Assembly: GCA_009692365.1 (NCBI GenBank)
Contig: SHZJ01000006.1
Coordinates: forward strand, 1-64,000
DNA: 64,000 nt
Direction: 5' to 3'
Source: Gammaproteobacteria bacterium
GTDB taxonomy: Bacteria; Pseudomonadota; Gammaproteobacteria; Ga0077536
The first letter of the stretch is position 1. Each line of letters opens with the position of its first letter. The notes under the pieces are model-generated. The model did not search any database, was not told where the DNA came from, and saw only the letters and a list, made by a program, of their open reading frames with translations. Shown one piece after another: positions 26,216-34,606 of this stretch. Position numbers and translations under genes: made by a program.

Positions 26216-26570
26216 TGGTCTTCCCCTTACCGCTCGCGTGGCGCTCTTTGAGACTGTCGATGTCCAAGTCGATGTCGTGGGTCAGCGGGTGACCCGGCGG
26301 CAAATACTCGTTTTCCATCAGGGTGCCGCAGCTGGGGCAATAGAACTCGATGATGCGGCACCACAGCGGATCGGGCGCGTAGGTAAAGGGATAGCTGTCG
26401 TCCAAAATAGGGCGGTGGACTTCGCGCGGGTTGCGGTTGTGGACCAGCAGGCCTTCTTTGTAGTTCGAGCGAGCAGGACCGATGTCATGGCTGCACCGGC
26501 GGCAGTGCCAGCGTTCTGCGTCGAGATCGATTTCCAGATATTCGGTGATCGCCACCCGTTGATTACTCAT
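26202..26570 (-). CDS. Small zinc-ribbon subunit of the carboxylase (acetone/acetophenone carboxylase gamma-like)
   Basis: A 122-residue protein with two Cys pairs, C23xxC26 and C78xxC81, and a further Cys71, forming a probable zinc ribbon. The segment SNYKEGLLVHNRNPREVHRP and the C-terminal CPSCGTLMENEYLPPGHPL match the pattern I know for acetone carboxylase gamma/ApcB proteins, and its length fits the 15-kDa Apc subunit better than the about 20-kDa AcxC. The ATG at 26570 overlaps the TGA of the alpha gene (ATGA), so translation is coupled; its end overlaps alpha' by 14 bp. It is structural or metal-binding within the core complex. Confidence 0.88.
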   Translation of the reverse strand: MSNQRVAITEYLEIDLDAERWHCRRCSHDIGPARSNYKEGLLVHNRNPREVHRPILDDSYPFTYAPDPLWCRIIEFYCPSCGTLMENEYLPPGHPLTHDIDLDIDSLKERHASGKGKTNAAG

Positions 26571-28486
26571 GACTTCACTACCTCCAGCACCAGGTCCTGA
26601 TTGCTTGTTACTCGCAGCTTCCAGCCCTGCCCGATGAGGCAGGTGAGATAATCGCCCTTGAGCAGACACGGGCCGACGGCGGTCGTACCGGGCTTGAGTG
26701 TTGCGTCGAGATGGACCTTGACCGACTGCGTACCCGCGCCCCAATTGAGCTCGAGAGTGCCGGCACTGGGTGCTGGCGTGCCCGCGCTAGCCTCATCACG
26801 CACCAGCGGTGTAGCGGGCAGTTCGTAGACCGCTTTTAACGTGAGACGAGCGTCCGGCCCACCGTTCGCGATGTTTGCGAGCGGCTGCTCGGTGACGTTG
26901 TCGTGCTCGGCGCTCCACACGGCATATTCGTAACGGCAGTCATCCACGGCAACACCTTCCCCTGCCATGTCCCGGCGCGCGCGCACGGCGAGTTCAGCCT
27001 GCGCGGCTTCGAGGCGTCCTGTGGTGGCGGCCAGGGGCACTTGGTATTCATGGGCGAGATGGCTGAAGCCGATGCCGAAGGCACTGAACACCGAGGCTAA
27101 ACGCGGCACGACGACCTGCTGAATCCCGATGGCCTGCGCGATACCGGAGATAATCATGGGACCGCCCCCGCCGTAGGCGAGGAGCGTGCACTGCGCGGGC
27201 GCCACGCCCGCGCTCGCCATGACTAGCCGTAGCTGCGCGCCCACCTGGGCCTGGAAGGCCGCGACCACGGCCGCCGCGGCGGCGGCCACGCCGTGTGTTA
27301 GCGGGTCTGCAATATTGGCCTTCAGCGCTTGCTCAGCGCGGGCCCGATCCAGTTTTAATTCGCCGCCGAGGTAGTTCTCACCGTCGAGCACGCCGAGCAC
27401 CAACAGCGCATCAGTGAGGGTGGCCTGGGTGCCGCCGCGGGCGAAGCAGGCCGGACCCGGCACCGCCCCGACGCTCTCAGGCCCGATGCAGATAGCGCCA
27501 TCGACCACCGATAAAATGGAGCTGCCGCCCAAACCAAAGCTCTGGAGTTTGGGCAGTGCGAAAGAAGTACCCAGGCTGTCGACTTCGCCATAAGGCCGGA
27601 GCGCCACTTTTTGCGCTTTGATGACCGACACATCGGTGGTGGTGCCACCGATGTCCATGGCCACGACGTTCGCCAGCCCGTAGAGCTTGGCGTAGGCGAG
27701 CGCACCTTCCAGCCCGCCGCGCGGACCAGAGCCCCAGGTTTTGATGGCGGTCGTTTTGGCCACCCGGGCGGACGCGCCATCGTTGCGAAAAATCAGCAGG
27801 GGCCGCTTGAGAAACAGGCTTTTGCAGACTTTCTCAGCACCGTAGAGGAAATGCTCCATCCCGGCATGCAAATAAGAGTTGATGACCGCAGTGGACAGGC
27901 GCCGCGCAAAGTCTTGGTCGTCCACGAGTTCGGTGGAGATGAGAAACGGAATGGCCCCCAGCAGGTGACGGGGGTAGCGTTCCAGCAGCGCTTCTTTGAC
28001 GTTGCGCTCGGCCGCCGCGCTTTTCAGGCACACCACTAAGCGTTGCGCGCCCGCCGACAGCAGCTGGTTGATGATTTGAGTGAGCGCGTGCTCGTCGATA
28101 GCACCCTCCGGGCCCACCGCAATACCGCTGGGGCGGCCGGGCACCATGGCGCGCCAGAGGGAACTCGCGCCCAAGCTAGCGTGGGCGCCGTACAGGTCGT
28201 CCTCGGCACCGGCTTCTACCAGCAGTGCCACGGGCGTGCCCTTGTGTTCCACCACGGCGTTCGTGCCCGAAGTGGTGGAGTAGCGCAGACAGTCCGTTTC
28301 GCGCATCAACCGACCGAGGTCTTCTTCGCCAAAAAGCTCACGCGAGCCGCGCTTCATTGCTTCAATGAAGCACTGCGTTAGATCGTGCGGCGTGGTGATA
28401 GATTTTGCGTGCACGAGGCGGTTGCCATCGCTGATGCAGACATCGGTGAACGTACCACCGTTGTCAATGTTCACTAGGAATCCCAT
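26567..28486 (-). CDS. Hydantoinase A family subunit (carboxylase alpha-like), first gene of the operon
   Basis: A 639-residue HyuA-type protein. It opens with FLVNIDNGGTFTDVCI, an Asn-for-Gly variant of the phosphate motif (DNGGT rather than DxGGT), which resembles what I recall of ApcA. It continues with TSGTNAVVEHKG, KTWGSGPRGGLEG, AMDIGGTTTDVSV, FGLGGSSI, GAVPGPACFARGG and AYGGGGPMI. The first of five closely packed genes on the minus strand; it overlaps the gamma gene by 4 bp. Its promoter must lie in the 410-bp gap shared with the divergent halogenase. Expected role is one of the two ATP-hydrolysing subunits of the core complex. Confidence 0.92.
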   Translation of the reverse strand: MGFLVNIDNGGTFTDVCISDGNRLVHAKSITTPHDLTQCFIEAMKRGSRELFGEEDLGRLMRETDCLRYSTTSGTNAVVEHKGTPVALLVEAGAEDDLYGAHASLGASSLWRAMVPGRPSGIAVGPEGAIDEHALTQIINQLLSAGAQRLVVCLKSAAAERNVKEALLERYPRHLLGAIPFLISTELVDDQDFARRLSTAVINSYLHAGMEHFLYGAEKVCKSLFLKRPLLIFRNDGASARVAKTTAIKTWGSGPRGGLEGALAYAKLYGLANVVAMDIGGTTTDVSVIKAQKVALRPYGEVDSLGTSFALPKLQSFGLGGSSILSVVDGAICIGPESVGAVPGPACFARGGTQATLTDALLVLGVLDGENYLGGELKLDRARAEQALKANIADPLTHGVAAAAAAVVAAFQAQVGAQLRLVMASAGVAPAQCTLLAYGGGGPMIISGIAQAIGIQQVVVPRLASVFSAFGIGFSHLAHEYQVPLAATTGRLEAAQAELAVRARRDMAGEGVAVDDCRYEYAVWSAEHDNVTEQPLANIANGGPDARLTLKAVYELPATPLVRDEASAGTPAPSAGTLELNWGAGTQSVKVHLDATLKPGTTAVGPCLLKGDYLTCLIGQGWKLRVTSNQDLVLEVVKS

Positions 28487-28896
28487 GCAAGAGCTCTCTC
28501 AAAGGTCCGGGCCCAAACGGGCCGATTGTTTTTTGACTGTCGAATCCAAGCGGGGCCCGACCCTGCAGCAGGCCGGCGAGTACTCGAATGCAGACGGTTT
28601 TTCTGGTGGTCGCAGCGACCTCTGCAACCTCGCCTGTTCCGAAGGGCGATGGGCCGGCGCGACACCGTACATAAAAATCCCAGCAGGTGCTACCGGCAAT
28701 TAAGCCTTTAACATTGTGCAATTGCAGCAATTTAGGGATCGTCCCCCCACGAGACCCGCGCCAACCGCCCCGTGCTGGCGCGCCATCGCGCCCGGGCTAC
28801 GCTTCGGGCTAGGATGGACCACAGTTATCGCAGACGGTGCGCGCCGCCGCCGCCGCGGGACGGCCGTGTGTCGCCATTTTTGCCGGGGAAAATTTT
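28487..28896. other. 410-bp divergent control region between the carboxylase operon and the halogenase
   Basis: No supported gene; several short overlapping frames exist on both strands without ribosome binding sites or family resemblance. An AT-richer patch at about 28695-28735 contains the perfect 10-bp palindrome TGCAATTGCA (28717-28726), the best candidate for a regulator site here. I could not assign clear -35/-10 boxes. Confidence 0.5.
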
Positions 28897-30429
28897 ATGT
28901 TGGAAAACTCGCCTCCCGCGCCCGCGCGCGTGCTCATCGTCGGTGGTGGTACCGCGGGGTGGATGACCGCCGCGTGGCTGGCGCACGTGTGGGCGGCACA
29001 CGGCACGCGGGTCACGCTCATCGAGTCGGACACCATCGGGATCGTAGGGGTGGGTGAAGGTTCTACGCCGAAAATGCGGCGTTTTTTTCAGGCCCTGGGG
29101 ATCGCCGACCACGCCTGGATGCCCCAGTGCAACGCCACCTACAAGTGTGGCATTCGGTTTCCACATTGGTCTACCCGCGCGGGCTACGAGAGTTACTACC
29201 ACCCGTTCTTCACCCAGAGCGATAACGACTCGGTGCGCGCCTTTCACCACAATGTCTCGTTGCGCCAGCAAAATGTCGACGTCACGGCCAATCCTGACTG
29301 GTTCTTCCTCTCCAACTGGGTGGCAAAAAAGCGCTGCGCGCCGCTGCCGGATCCGCGCAGCGGCTACGCCGTAGACTACGCTTATCATTTCGACGCCCGC
29401 TTGATTGGCGAATTTCTGCGCACTTGGGCAACCGCCCGTGGGGTGACGCATATCGTCGACACCGTGACCTCGGTACAGCAGCACGAGAACGGCGATATTG
29501 CCGGCGTCAGCACACCTAAAAACGGCGTCCTCAGCGCCGATTACTTCATCGACTGCACCGGGTTTGCCAATGTGCTGGCGGGCAAGACGCTGGGCGTGCC
29601 CTTTTTAAGCTATCGGCCTTGGTTGTTTAACGACCGCGCGGTCGCGCTGCCCACGCCGCTGGAGGACCCCAACTCGCTGCCTTCTGAAACTGTCTCCGGG
29701 GCGCTGAAATATGGTTGGGCCTGGAAAATTCCGCTCACCAATCGCTACGGCAACGGGTATGTGTATGCCTCCGATTTCTTAGACGAAGCCGCCGCCGAGC
29801 GCGAGTTACGCGCACACCTAAAGCTGCCCGACGAGAACGTGGCAGCGCGTCATCTCAAAATGCGGGTCGGGCGCCTAGCGCGCACTTGGGAGCGCAACTG
29901 TGTGGCGATTGGTCTGGCCCAAGGGTTTATCGAGCCACTGGAAGCCACGGCGCTCATGCTCGTGCAAGACACCATCGAGCAGTTCATCGCCGCTTGGGCT
30001 GCGCCGGGGGAGATCCAGGACCAACGGGCTGGCTTCAATCAAAAGGTCAATCTGATTTACGACAGCATTCGCGATTATATTTTCATGCACTACAAACTGA
30101 ATTCCCGTGACGATACGCCCTACTGGGTGGCCGCCCGCGAGAATGCGCACGCGTCGGATTCCGTCCGCCAAGTGCTAGCAATTTGGGACGAAGGTGGCGA
30201 CCTCCTCGCGGAGATCCGGCGCCAGCAGGGGCAAATGGCGTATAGCCCCACGTCGTGGTTTTGCATCTTGGCCGGCATGGGGCGCTTTCCGCGTAAACCA
30301 CGGCGCGCCACCGGCAAACATCAGGCCGTGGATCCGAACGCGGCACGCAAGCAATGCCTCGAACTCCTGCGCTATTTCCCCGACCATCGCCTCTCGGTCA
30401 ACGCGCTTGCGCACGGCGCGAGCGCCTGA
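28897..30429 (+). CDS. Flavin-dependent tryptophan-halogenase family protein
   Basis: A 510-residue flavin-dependent halogenase. It has the FAD motif GGGTAGWMTAAWLA near residue 15, GVGEGSTPKMRRFF, the TYKCGIRF segment containing the catalytic-type lysine, and WAWKIPLTNRYGNGYVY, which includes the WxWxIP signature that blocks monooxygenase activity. The C-terminal part contains YKLNSRDDTPYW, typical of the PrnA/RebH group. Such enzymes use FADH2 from a separate reductase plus chloride or bromide to halogenate indoles or other electron-rich rings; no reductase gene is nearby. The ATG at 28897 follows GGGGAAAA. It is divergent from the carboxylase operon. Many relatives in non-producing proteobacteria sit beside transport genes and have unknown substrates. 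Confidence 0.93.
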   Translation: MLENSPPAPARVLIVGGGTAGWMTAAWLAHVWAAHGTRVTLIESDTIGIVGVGEGSTPKMRRFFQALGIADHAWMPQCNATYKCGIRFPHWSTRAGYESYYHPFFTQSDNDSVRAFHHNVSLRQQNVDVTANPDWFFLSNWVAKKRCAPLPDPRSGYAVDYAYHFDARLIGEFLRTWATARGVTHIVDTVTSVQQHENGDIAGVSTPKNGVLSADYFIDCTGFANVLAGKTLGVPFLSYRPWLFNDRAVALPTPLEDPNSLPSETVSGALKYGWAWKIPLTNRYGNGYVYASDFLDEAAAERELRAHLKLPDENVAARHLKMRVGRLARTWERNCVAIGLAQGFIEPLEATALMLVQDTIEQFIAAWAAPGEIQDQRAGFNQKVNLIYDSIRDYIFMHYKLNSRDDTPYWVAARENAHASDSVRQVLAIWDEGGDLLAEIRRQQGQMAYSPTSWFCILAGMGRFPRKPRRATGKHQAVDPNAARKQCLELLRYFPDHRLSVNALAHGASA

Positions 30430-30435
30430 GCAACG

Positions 30436-30452
30436 GCCGGGTTTAGCCCGGC
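30436..30452. terminator. Small hairpin between convergent halogenase and SQR genes
   Basis: GCCGGG and CCCGGC arms enclose a 5-nt loop in the 45-bp gap between two convergent stops. Only two T residues follow on the plus strand, so it is a weak or bidirectional terminator at best. Confidence 0.35.
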
Positions 30453-30474
30453 TTCGCATCGCGAGTCGGCGGAT

Positions 30475-31701
30475 TCAGATTTCGGTCGGCGCGCTTTCCG
30501 GGACGGGCCATGGCCATTTACGACCGCGCACCAGCGCCCGCCAGTACAGCGTGGGCATGAAGTATTTTTTCAACAGGTACAGGCTTTTGCGCTCCCGCCC
30601 CTGATCGAACGGGAAGGTTTCACAGGGCTGCAGGTCGTAATCGAACTCCGCCAAGATCAGCCGCCCGTACCCGGTAATGAGCGGGCAGGAGGTATACCCG
30701 TTGTACACCGCGCGCGGCGTCTGGCCCGCCATCACCGCCCGCAAATTAGCCACCAGCACGGGACTTTGCGCACGGATCGCCGCCGCCGTTTTGGAGGTCG
30801 GCAGGCTGCTGGCGTCGCCCAGACTAAACACATTGGCATAGCGCGTGTGCTGTAGGGTGTCGCGCTTGACGTCCACCCAGCCCGCGGCATCCGCCAGCGC
30901 GCTTTGTCGGACAAAATCTGGCGGGCCCATCGGCGGGGCCACATGGAGCATGTCGAACTTTTCGACTCGCTCGTTGCCGGACTCGGCATCGCGAAAAACG
31001 GCTTCGTGGGTCTCGCCTTTAATCGCGACTAAATCCTGCTTGTAGTTGACCTCCACTGCACGCTTTGCGCAGATTTTAACGAGTTCTGCGGCGTATTTTG
31101 GGGCGCGAAAAATAGCACCCACGCCGCACATATACACCACTTGGCACTGCGAACGGCGCCCGCTGCGCCGTAAGTAGTCTTCGGTGAGCAACATTATTTT
31201 GAGCGGCGCACCGGCGCATTTGATGGGCGTGGTGGGAAAAGTAAACACTGCCCGACCCGCACTGAAGCGCTGCAAAGTCTCCCACGTTGAATTGACGCTC
31301 TCGTAGCTGTAGTTGCTGCACACGCCATTGCGCCCCAGGTTTTCTTTCAAACCCGGGATGGCATGCCAGTTAATCTGGATGCCGGGTGCGACCACCAAGG
31401 CATCGTAGCCTAGGGTCTGGCCATCCTGAGTGAGTACTTGGTTGGCCTCGGGGCGGAATTCGGTGACGGCGCTTTGCACCCAACGTGCCCCAGCGGGAAT
31501 CGCTTCGCTCATTGGCCGGCGACTGCGTTCACGCGGGAAAACACCCCCCCCCACGAAGGTCCACAGGGGCTGATAGAAATGCGCGTCCGCGGGGTCCACG
31601 AGCGTCACTTCCCAGCCCCCGGCGGCCTTCAATCGCGCCGCCACGCTGGTGCCTGCGGCGCCCGCGCCTACCACCACCACGCGCTGCTTTAATCCATTCA
31701 T
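30475..31701 (-). CDS. sqr: Type II sulfide:quinone oxidoreductase (mitochondrial SQOR-like)
   Basis: A 408-residue FAD protein. VVVVGAGAAGTSVA opens it, and the two redox cysteines fall in PIKCAGAPLKIM and GYTSCPLITGYG, in the contexts of the two essential cysteines of human SQOR. Other long matches from memory to that enzyme are FTFPTTPIKCAGAP, MLHVAPPMGPPD, AAGWVDV, SLGDASSLPTSKTAAA and AEFDYDLQPCETFPFDQ. It oxidises sulfide to sulfane sulfur at the membrane and passes electrons to quinone. It stands alone, convergent with the halogenase. No persulfide dioxygenase or rhodanese gene is adjacent, so it is likely used in detoxification rather than lithotrophy. Confidence 0.95.
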   Translation of the reverse strand: MNGLKQRVVVVGAGAAGTSVAARLKAAGGWEVTLVDPADAHFYQPLWTFVGGGVFPRERSRRPMSEAIPAGARWVQSAVTEFRPEANQVLTQDGQTLGYDALVVAPGIQINWHAIPGLKENLGRNGVCSNYSYESVNSTWETLQRFSAGRAVFTFPTTPIKCAGAPLKIMLLTEDYLRRSGRRSQCQVVYMCGVGAIFRAPKYAAELVKICAKRAVEVNYKQDLVAIKGETHEAVFRDAESGNERVEKFDMLHVAPPMGPPDFVRQSALADAAGWVDVKRDTLQHTRYANVFSLGDASSLPTSKTAAAIRAQSPVLVANLRAVMAGQTPRAVYNGYTSCPLITGYGRLILAEFDYDLQPCETFPFDQGRERKSLYLLKKYFMPTLYWRALVRGRKWPWPVPESAPTEI

Positions 31702-31755
31702 GCTCGTCGCTAACGCGCCCCTGCGGAGAATCCACGCTGATTTTAGCGCACTCTT

Positions 31756-31784
31756 ACTATAGTGCCATGTGGGCTTTGCACCAA
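31756..31784 (-). promoter_or_regulatory. Candidate sigma-70 promoter for sqr
   Basis: On the minus strand TTGGTG (31784-31779), a 17-bp spacer and TATAGT (31761-31756) precede the sqr ATG by about 55 bp. The -10 is good and the -35 is partial. Confidence 0.45.
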
Positions 31785-31948
31785 CCCGTTAAGCCCCAGG
31801 CGGGCCGCCGTACGCCGCACGCTGGCTACTCCCCTGCGTGCACTCGTGCCACACTCGTGGCAGAGACCCACCAAGGCTACCATCCCCCGCGATGCCTGCT
31901 CGCCAAGCCACCCCGCCCAACCTGACGCCACGCGCTGAATTTTCCCAG

Positions 31949-32004
31949 CGCCCACGCGCACGCCGACGGCTAGGCCGGTCTAGCCGTCGGCGTGCGCGTG
32001 GGCG
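31949..32004. repeat. Perfect inverted repeat, 25-bp arms with 6-nt loop
   Basis: Arms at 31949-31973 and 31980-32004 are exact reverse complements; the loop is GCCGGT. No T-tract follows on either strand. It ends 50 bp before the REC-Hpt gene and could form a very stable RNA hairpin or DNA cruciform. It might be a solitary REP-like element, but no second copy is visible in this window. Confidence 0.85.
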
Positions 32005-32054
32005 GTCAGCCGGCAGCGGGTGGGGTTGCGTGAGCGTCCGCTCGGGGCCTTGAG

Positions 32055-32810
32055 ATGGCCATGGGTCCAAGCCCCAACGGCCAAGGAACCCGGGTGTTGG
32101 TGGTGGACGATGGCAAAACCGAACGCCGCCTCATCGCCCTCGCCCTGCGCGGCGTCGCCTGCCAGATAGACAGCGTCGCAAGCGCGCAGGCGGCCCTTCT
32201 GGCGCTGGCTCGCAGCCCCTACGACCTGCTGCTCGTCGACCAGCATTTGCCTGACTCGTTGGGCAGCGCACTCATCGGGCTGATTGTGCGGGAATGGCAA
32301 GCCCCACCCCCCGCCGTGCTACTGAGCGCCGATCGCTCCGCGCCGACCCGCGCTGCGGCCCTGCACGCCGGGGCGCAGGCGGTATGGCCCAAGCCCGCCC
32401 CCAGTGGGCGGCTACGCGCGCTGCTGCGAGCCCATGCCCCATCCTGCAGCGCCACGCCCGCCACGCCACTGCTGGCAGAAGTTCAGGCCCAAGCTTTTTT
32501 ATTGGGGTTCGAAAAAGGCCTAGAGCGGGCCGAGTGGATAGGCCGATGGGAACGTGAAGTCGCCGCGCACCTCGCCCAACTGCGCGCACTGGCCGCGCTG
32601 CGCGGGGCACCAGCGCAGCGGGCAAGCCAACACGAACTGCATCGCCTGCGGGGCAGTGCTGCGCTGGTGGGCGCGGCGCGCTTAGACCTGCTGGCGGCAG
32701 CGCTAGAAGCCCGCAGCGACCCGGCGAGCCTCGCCGCCCTGCGAGAGGCGGCCGCCGACACCAGCGCGGCGCTCCGCGCGCGTGCGGGATTTCTACCCCA
32801 GAAAAACTAA
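32055..32810 (+). CDS. Response regulator receiver plus Hpt-like domain protein
   Basis: A 251-residue cytoplasmic signalling protein. The receiver domain (about residues 12-125) has the acidic pair D18-D19, the phospho-acceptor D62 (LLLVDQHLPD), S91 and K113 (WPKP). After an Ala/Pro-rich linker, a helical C-terminal domain (about 140-245) contains HELHRLRGSAALVG, where H196 fits the HxLKG core of histidine phosphotransfer domains. It would relay phosphate from a receiver to another receiver without a DNA-binding output. No kinase is adjacent. Its TAA overlaps the TAG of the convergent hydantoinase B gene (32807-32810). A second ATG at 32061 is an alternative start. Confidence 0.82.
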   Translation: MAMGPSPNGQGTRVLVVDDGKTERRLIALALRGVACQIDSVASAQAALLALARSPYDLLLVDQHLPDSLGSALIGLIVREWQAPPPAVLLSADRSAPTRAAALHAGAQAVWPKPAPSGRLRALLRAHAPSCSATPATPLLAEVQAQAFLLGFEKGLERAEWIGRWEREVAAHLAQLRALAALRGAPAQRASQHELHRLRGSAALVGAARLDLLAAALEARSDPASLAALREAAADTSAALRARAGFLPQKN

Positions 32811-34603
32811 GCGAGCAGGCGCTGGCGACAGGCCAGCGTGGCGGCCTCATCGACCTTCAGGCTGTGGTCTGCCGCCGCACCGGTGAGCACCACGCCGTAC
32901 ACTTCGCGCGCCCGAGGCAGCGTTTCCCAACGCTCCAGCACATCGCGCAAAACGCGCGCGGGGTCGCGCTCCAGCGGATTGCCATACCCACCACCGCCCG
33001 CATCCACCCCCCGAATCCATTCGCCGGGCGCCAACTCGCATTCCACGACGCCGGGGAGTTTTTCTTCATGCCCATCCTGAAAAATCTTGAACGTGGCGGC
33101 CGCTGGGCCAGCTTGCCCCCCACGCACCCCTTGGGGCGGAAACACCTGTCCGTCACAGGACACCACCACCATCATGGGATCATGCCGCGGCCCGTAGACG
33201 ATTTCCGAGCCCGGTGCACCGCGCATCCGGCCCGCCCCACCGCCACCCGCAATCACCCGCAGGTGTTTCACTAAAATGGGATATTTGGACTCATCCACTT
33301 CCACGCTGCCGCGATACATCAATCCGGCTGCCACCGGCAGGCCATAATTGAGCCAACCGTCGGTCTCCGGCGTGGCCGGCCCGCCGTTCGTCAACAACCA
33401 TTCTTGATTGATAAACGGACCGTTGCGCCGCCAGTCCAGTCCCGAGATAACCCCCGCCCCGGCCCCCATGCCGATAGCGCCTTCGGCCATGCCGTGCCCT
33501 TCCCCGATCGCAGCAAACGCCGACTGGGTGACGTTCACTAGACGGTCGCCGATATTGGTCGTGGCCATCGAGCAGCTGTGCGGAAACTTGGGGATGCCGG
33601 TAATGCAGCCCTCGCGTAGATGCACCCGCACCCGCGCAAAACTGCCGGCGTTATGCGGCACGTCGGGATCCATGCAGTTGAACACGCCGCACATCGCGTT
33701 GGAGGTGGCGCAGGCCACCGATTCGTTCAGACCAAAGGCCATGTTGTCGGCGTTATGGGTTAAATCGACGTCGATATAGCCCGCTACCGGATCGACCGTG
33801 ATATCGACTCTGATCGGTAAACCATTGGGCAACACCGGCGGCAGCGGATCGTAGGTCGTGATGTTGGACAACTTGCCGCCCGGCATCTTGCCGATGGCGT
33901 CGACCATCCGGCGTTCGGAATAGGCGAACCACTCTTCGATGAACGCCTGGATAGTCGCCATGCCGTAGCGCCGCGTGAGTTCGATGAGCCGTCGTTCGCC
34001 GATGCGAGCGGCGCCGATTTCGGCCAGATAATCGCCGTACCACTGCTCGGGCACACGGATGCGCCGCTTGCACATGCGGATGATGTCCTCGACGTCCCGA
34101 TAATTTTTTTGCACCCGCACGCAGGGGAAGATCAGCGCACCTTCCTCGTAGATATCGCGCGCGTAGGCGTGATAGGTCGAGGGGATGGCATTACCGCAAT
34201 CCGCCTGATGCGCTTTCGCACAGGCCGTAAACAGATGCACACCGTCCACGTACACGGGGGCCATCACCATGTGATCGGCGGCGTGGGTGTTGCCTAGATA
34301 CGGATCGTTGTGCAGAAAAGCATCGCCCGGGGCCAAGTCAGGGTGGAGGTCACACATCGATTGCGACTGCAGGCTGGAGCCAAAAATATGCACCGGCAGG
34401 CCTTCGCCAGGACACAACAGACGGTTGTCGCCGGTCACGATGGAGCAGGAAAAATCACGCACAACGGCCAGCACCGCGGAGCGCGCGGTGCGTAGCAGGG
34501 TGTTCGACATCTCGCGCACGATCGCGTTGAGGCGGTTGGCCAGCACGGCCATGAGGATGGGGTCGATGTCGCGCAGAGGCGGTGAGGAAATGGGTTCGTT
34601 CAT
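32807..34603 (-). CDS. Hydantoinase B/oxoprolinase family protein
   Basis: A 598-residue HyuB-type protein of normal family length. Motifs include GDAFLHNDPYLGNTHAADHM with the conserved HNDP, AKAHQADCG, NESVACATSNAMCG, the VDLTHNADN block, GGAGRMRGAPGSE and DAGGGGYGNPLERDP. It starts 3 bp after the hydantoinase A partner (34607-36688), so the two form a translationally linked ATP-dependent pair for cyclic imide or lactam hydrolysis, or ketone carboxylation. Unlike the operon at 21-28 kb there is no zinc-ribbon subunit, second HyuA or fifth subunit, so an N-methylhydantoinase or 5-oxoprolinase-like activity is more likely. Its stop overlaps that of the convergent REC-Hpt gene. Confidence 0.94.
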   Translation of the reverse strand: MNEPISSPPLRDIDPILMAVLANRLNAIVREMSNTLLRTARSAVLAVVRDFSCSIVTGDNRLLCPGEGLPVHIFGSSLQSQSMCDLHPDLAPGDAFLHNDPYLGNTHAADHMVMAPVYVDGVHLFTACAKAHQADCGNAIPSTYHAYARDIYEEGALIFPCVRVQKNYRDVEDIIRMCKRRIRVPEQWYGDYLAEIGAARIGERRLIELTRRYGMATIQAFIEEWFAYSERRMVDAIGKMPGGKLSNITTYDPLPPVLPNGLPIRVDITVDPVAGYIDVDLTHNADNMAFGLNESVACATSNAMCGVFNCMDPDVPHNAGSFARVRVHLREGCITGIPKFPHSCSMATTNIGDRLVNVTQSAFAAIGEGHGMAEGAIGMGAGAGVISGLDWRRNGPFINQEWLLTNGGPATPETDGWLNYGLPVAAGLMYRGSVEVDESKYPILVKHLRVIAGGGGAGRMRGAPGSEIVYGPRHDPMMVVVSCDGQVFPPQGVRGGQAGPAAATFKIFQDGHEEKLPGVVECELAPGEWIRGVDAGGGGYGNPLERDPARVLRDVLERWETLPRAREVYGVVLTGAAADHSLKVDEAATLACRQRLLA

Positions 34604-34606
34604 GCT

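Larger units (their letters stand above)
31702..32054. other. 353-bp divergent intergenic region with a large perfect palindrome
   Basis: No gene is supported. The region contains a candidate promoter for the sulfide:quinone oxidoreductase (31756-31784) and a 56-bp perfect hairpin (31949-32004) immediately before the REC-Hpt gene. Confidence 0.6.

Noticed and set aside
21826-28486. Acetone carboxylase AcxABC
   Set aside because: Acx has three subunits with one HyuA-like protein and a larger gamma. Here there are two HyuA proteins, a 122-residue zinc ribbon and a fifth gene.
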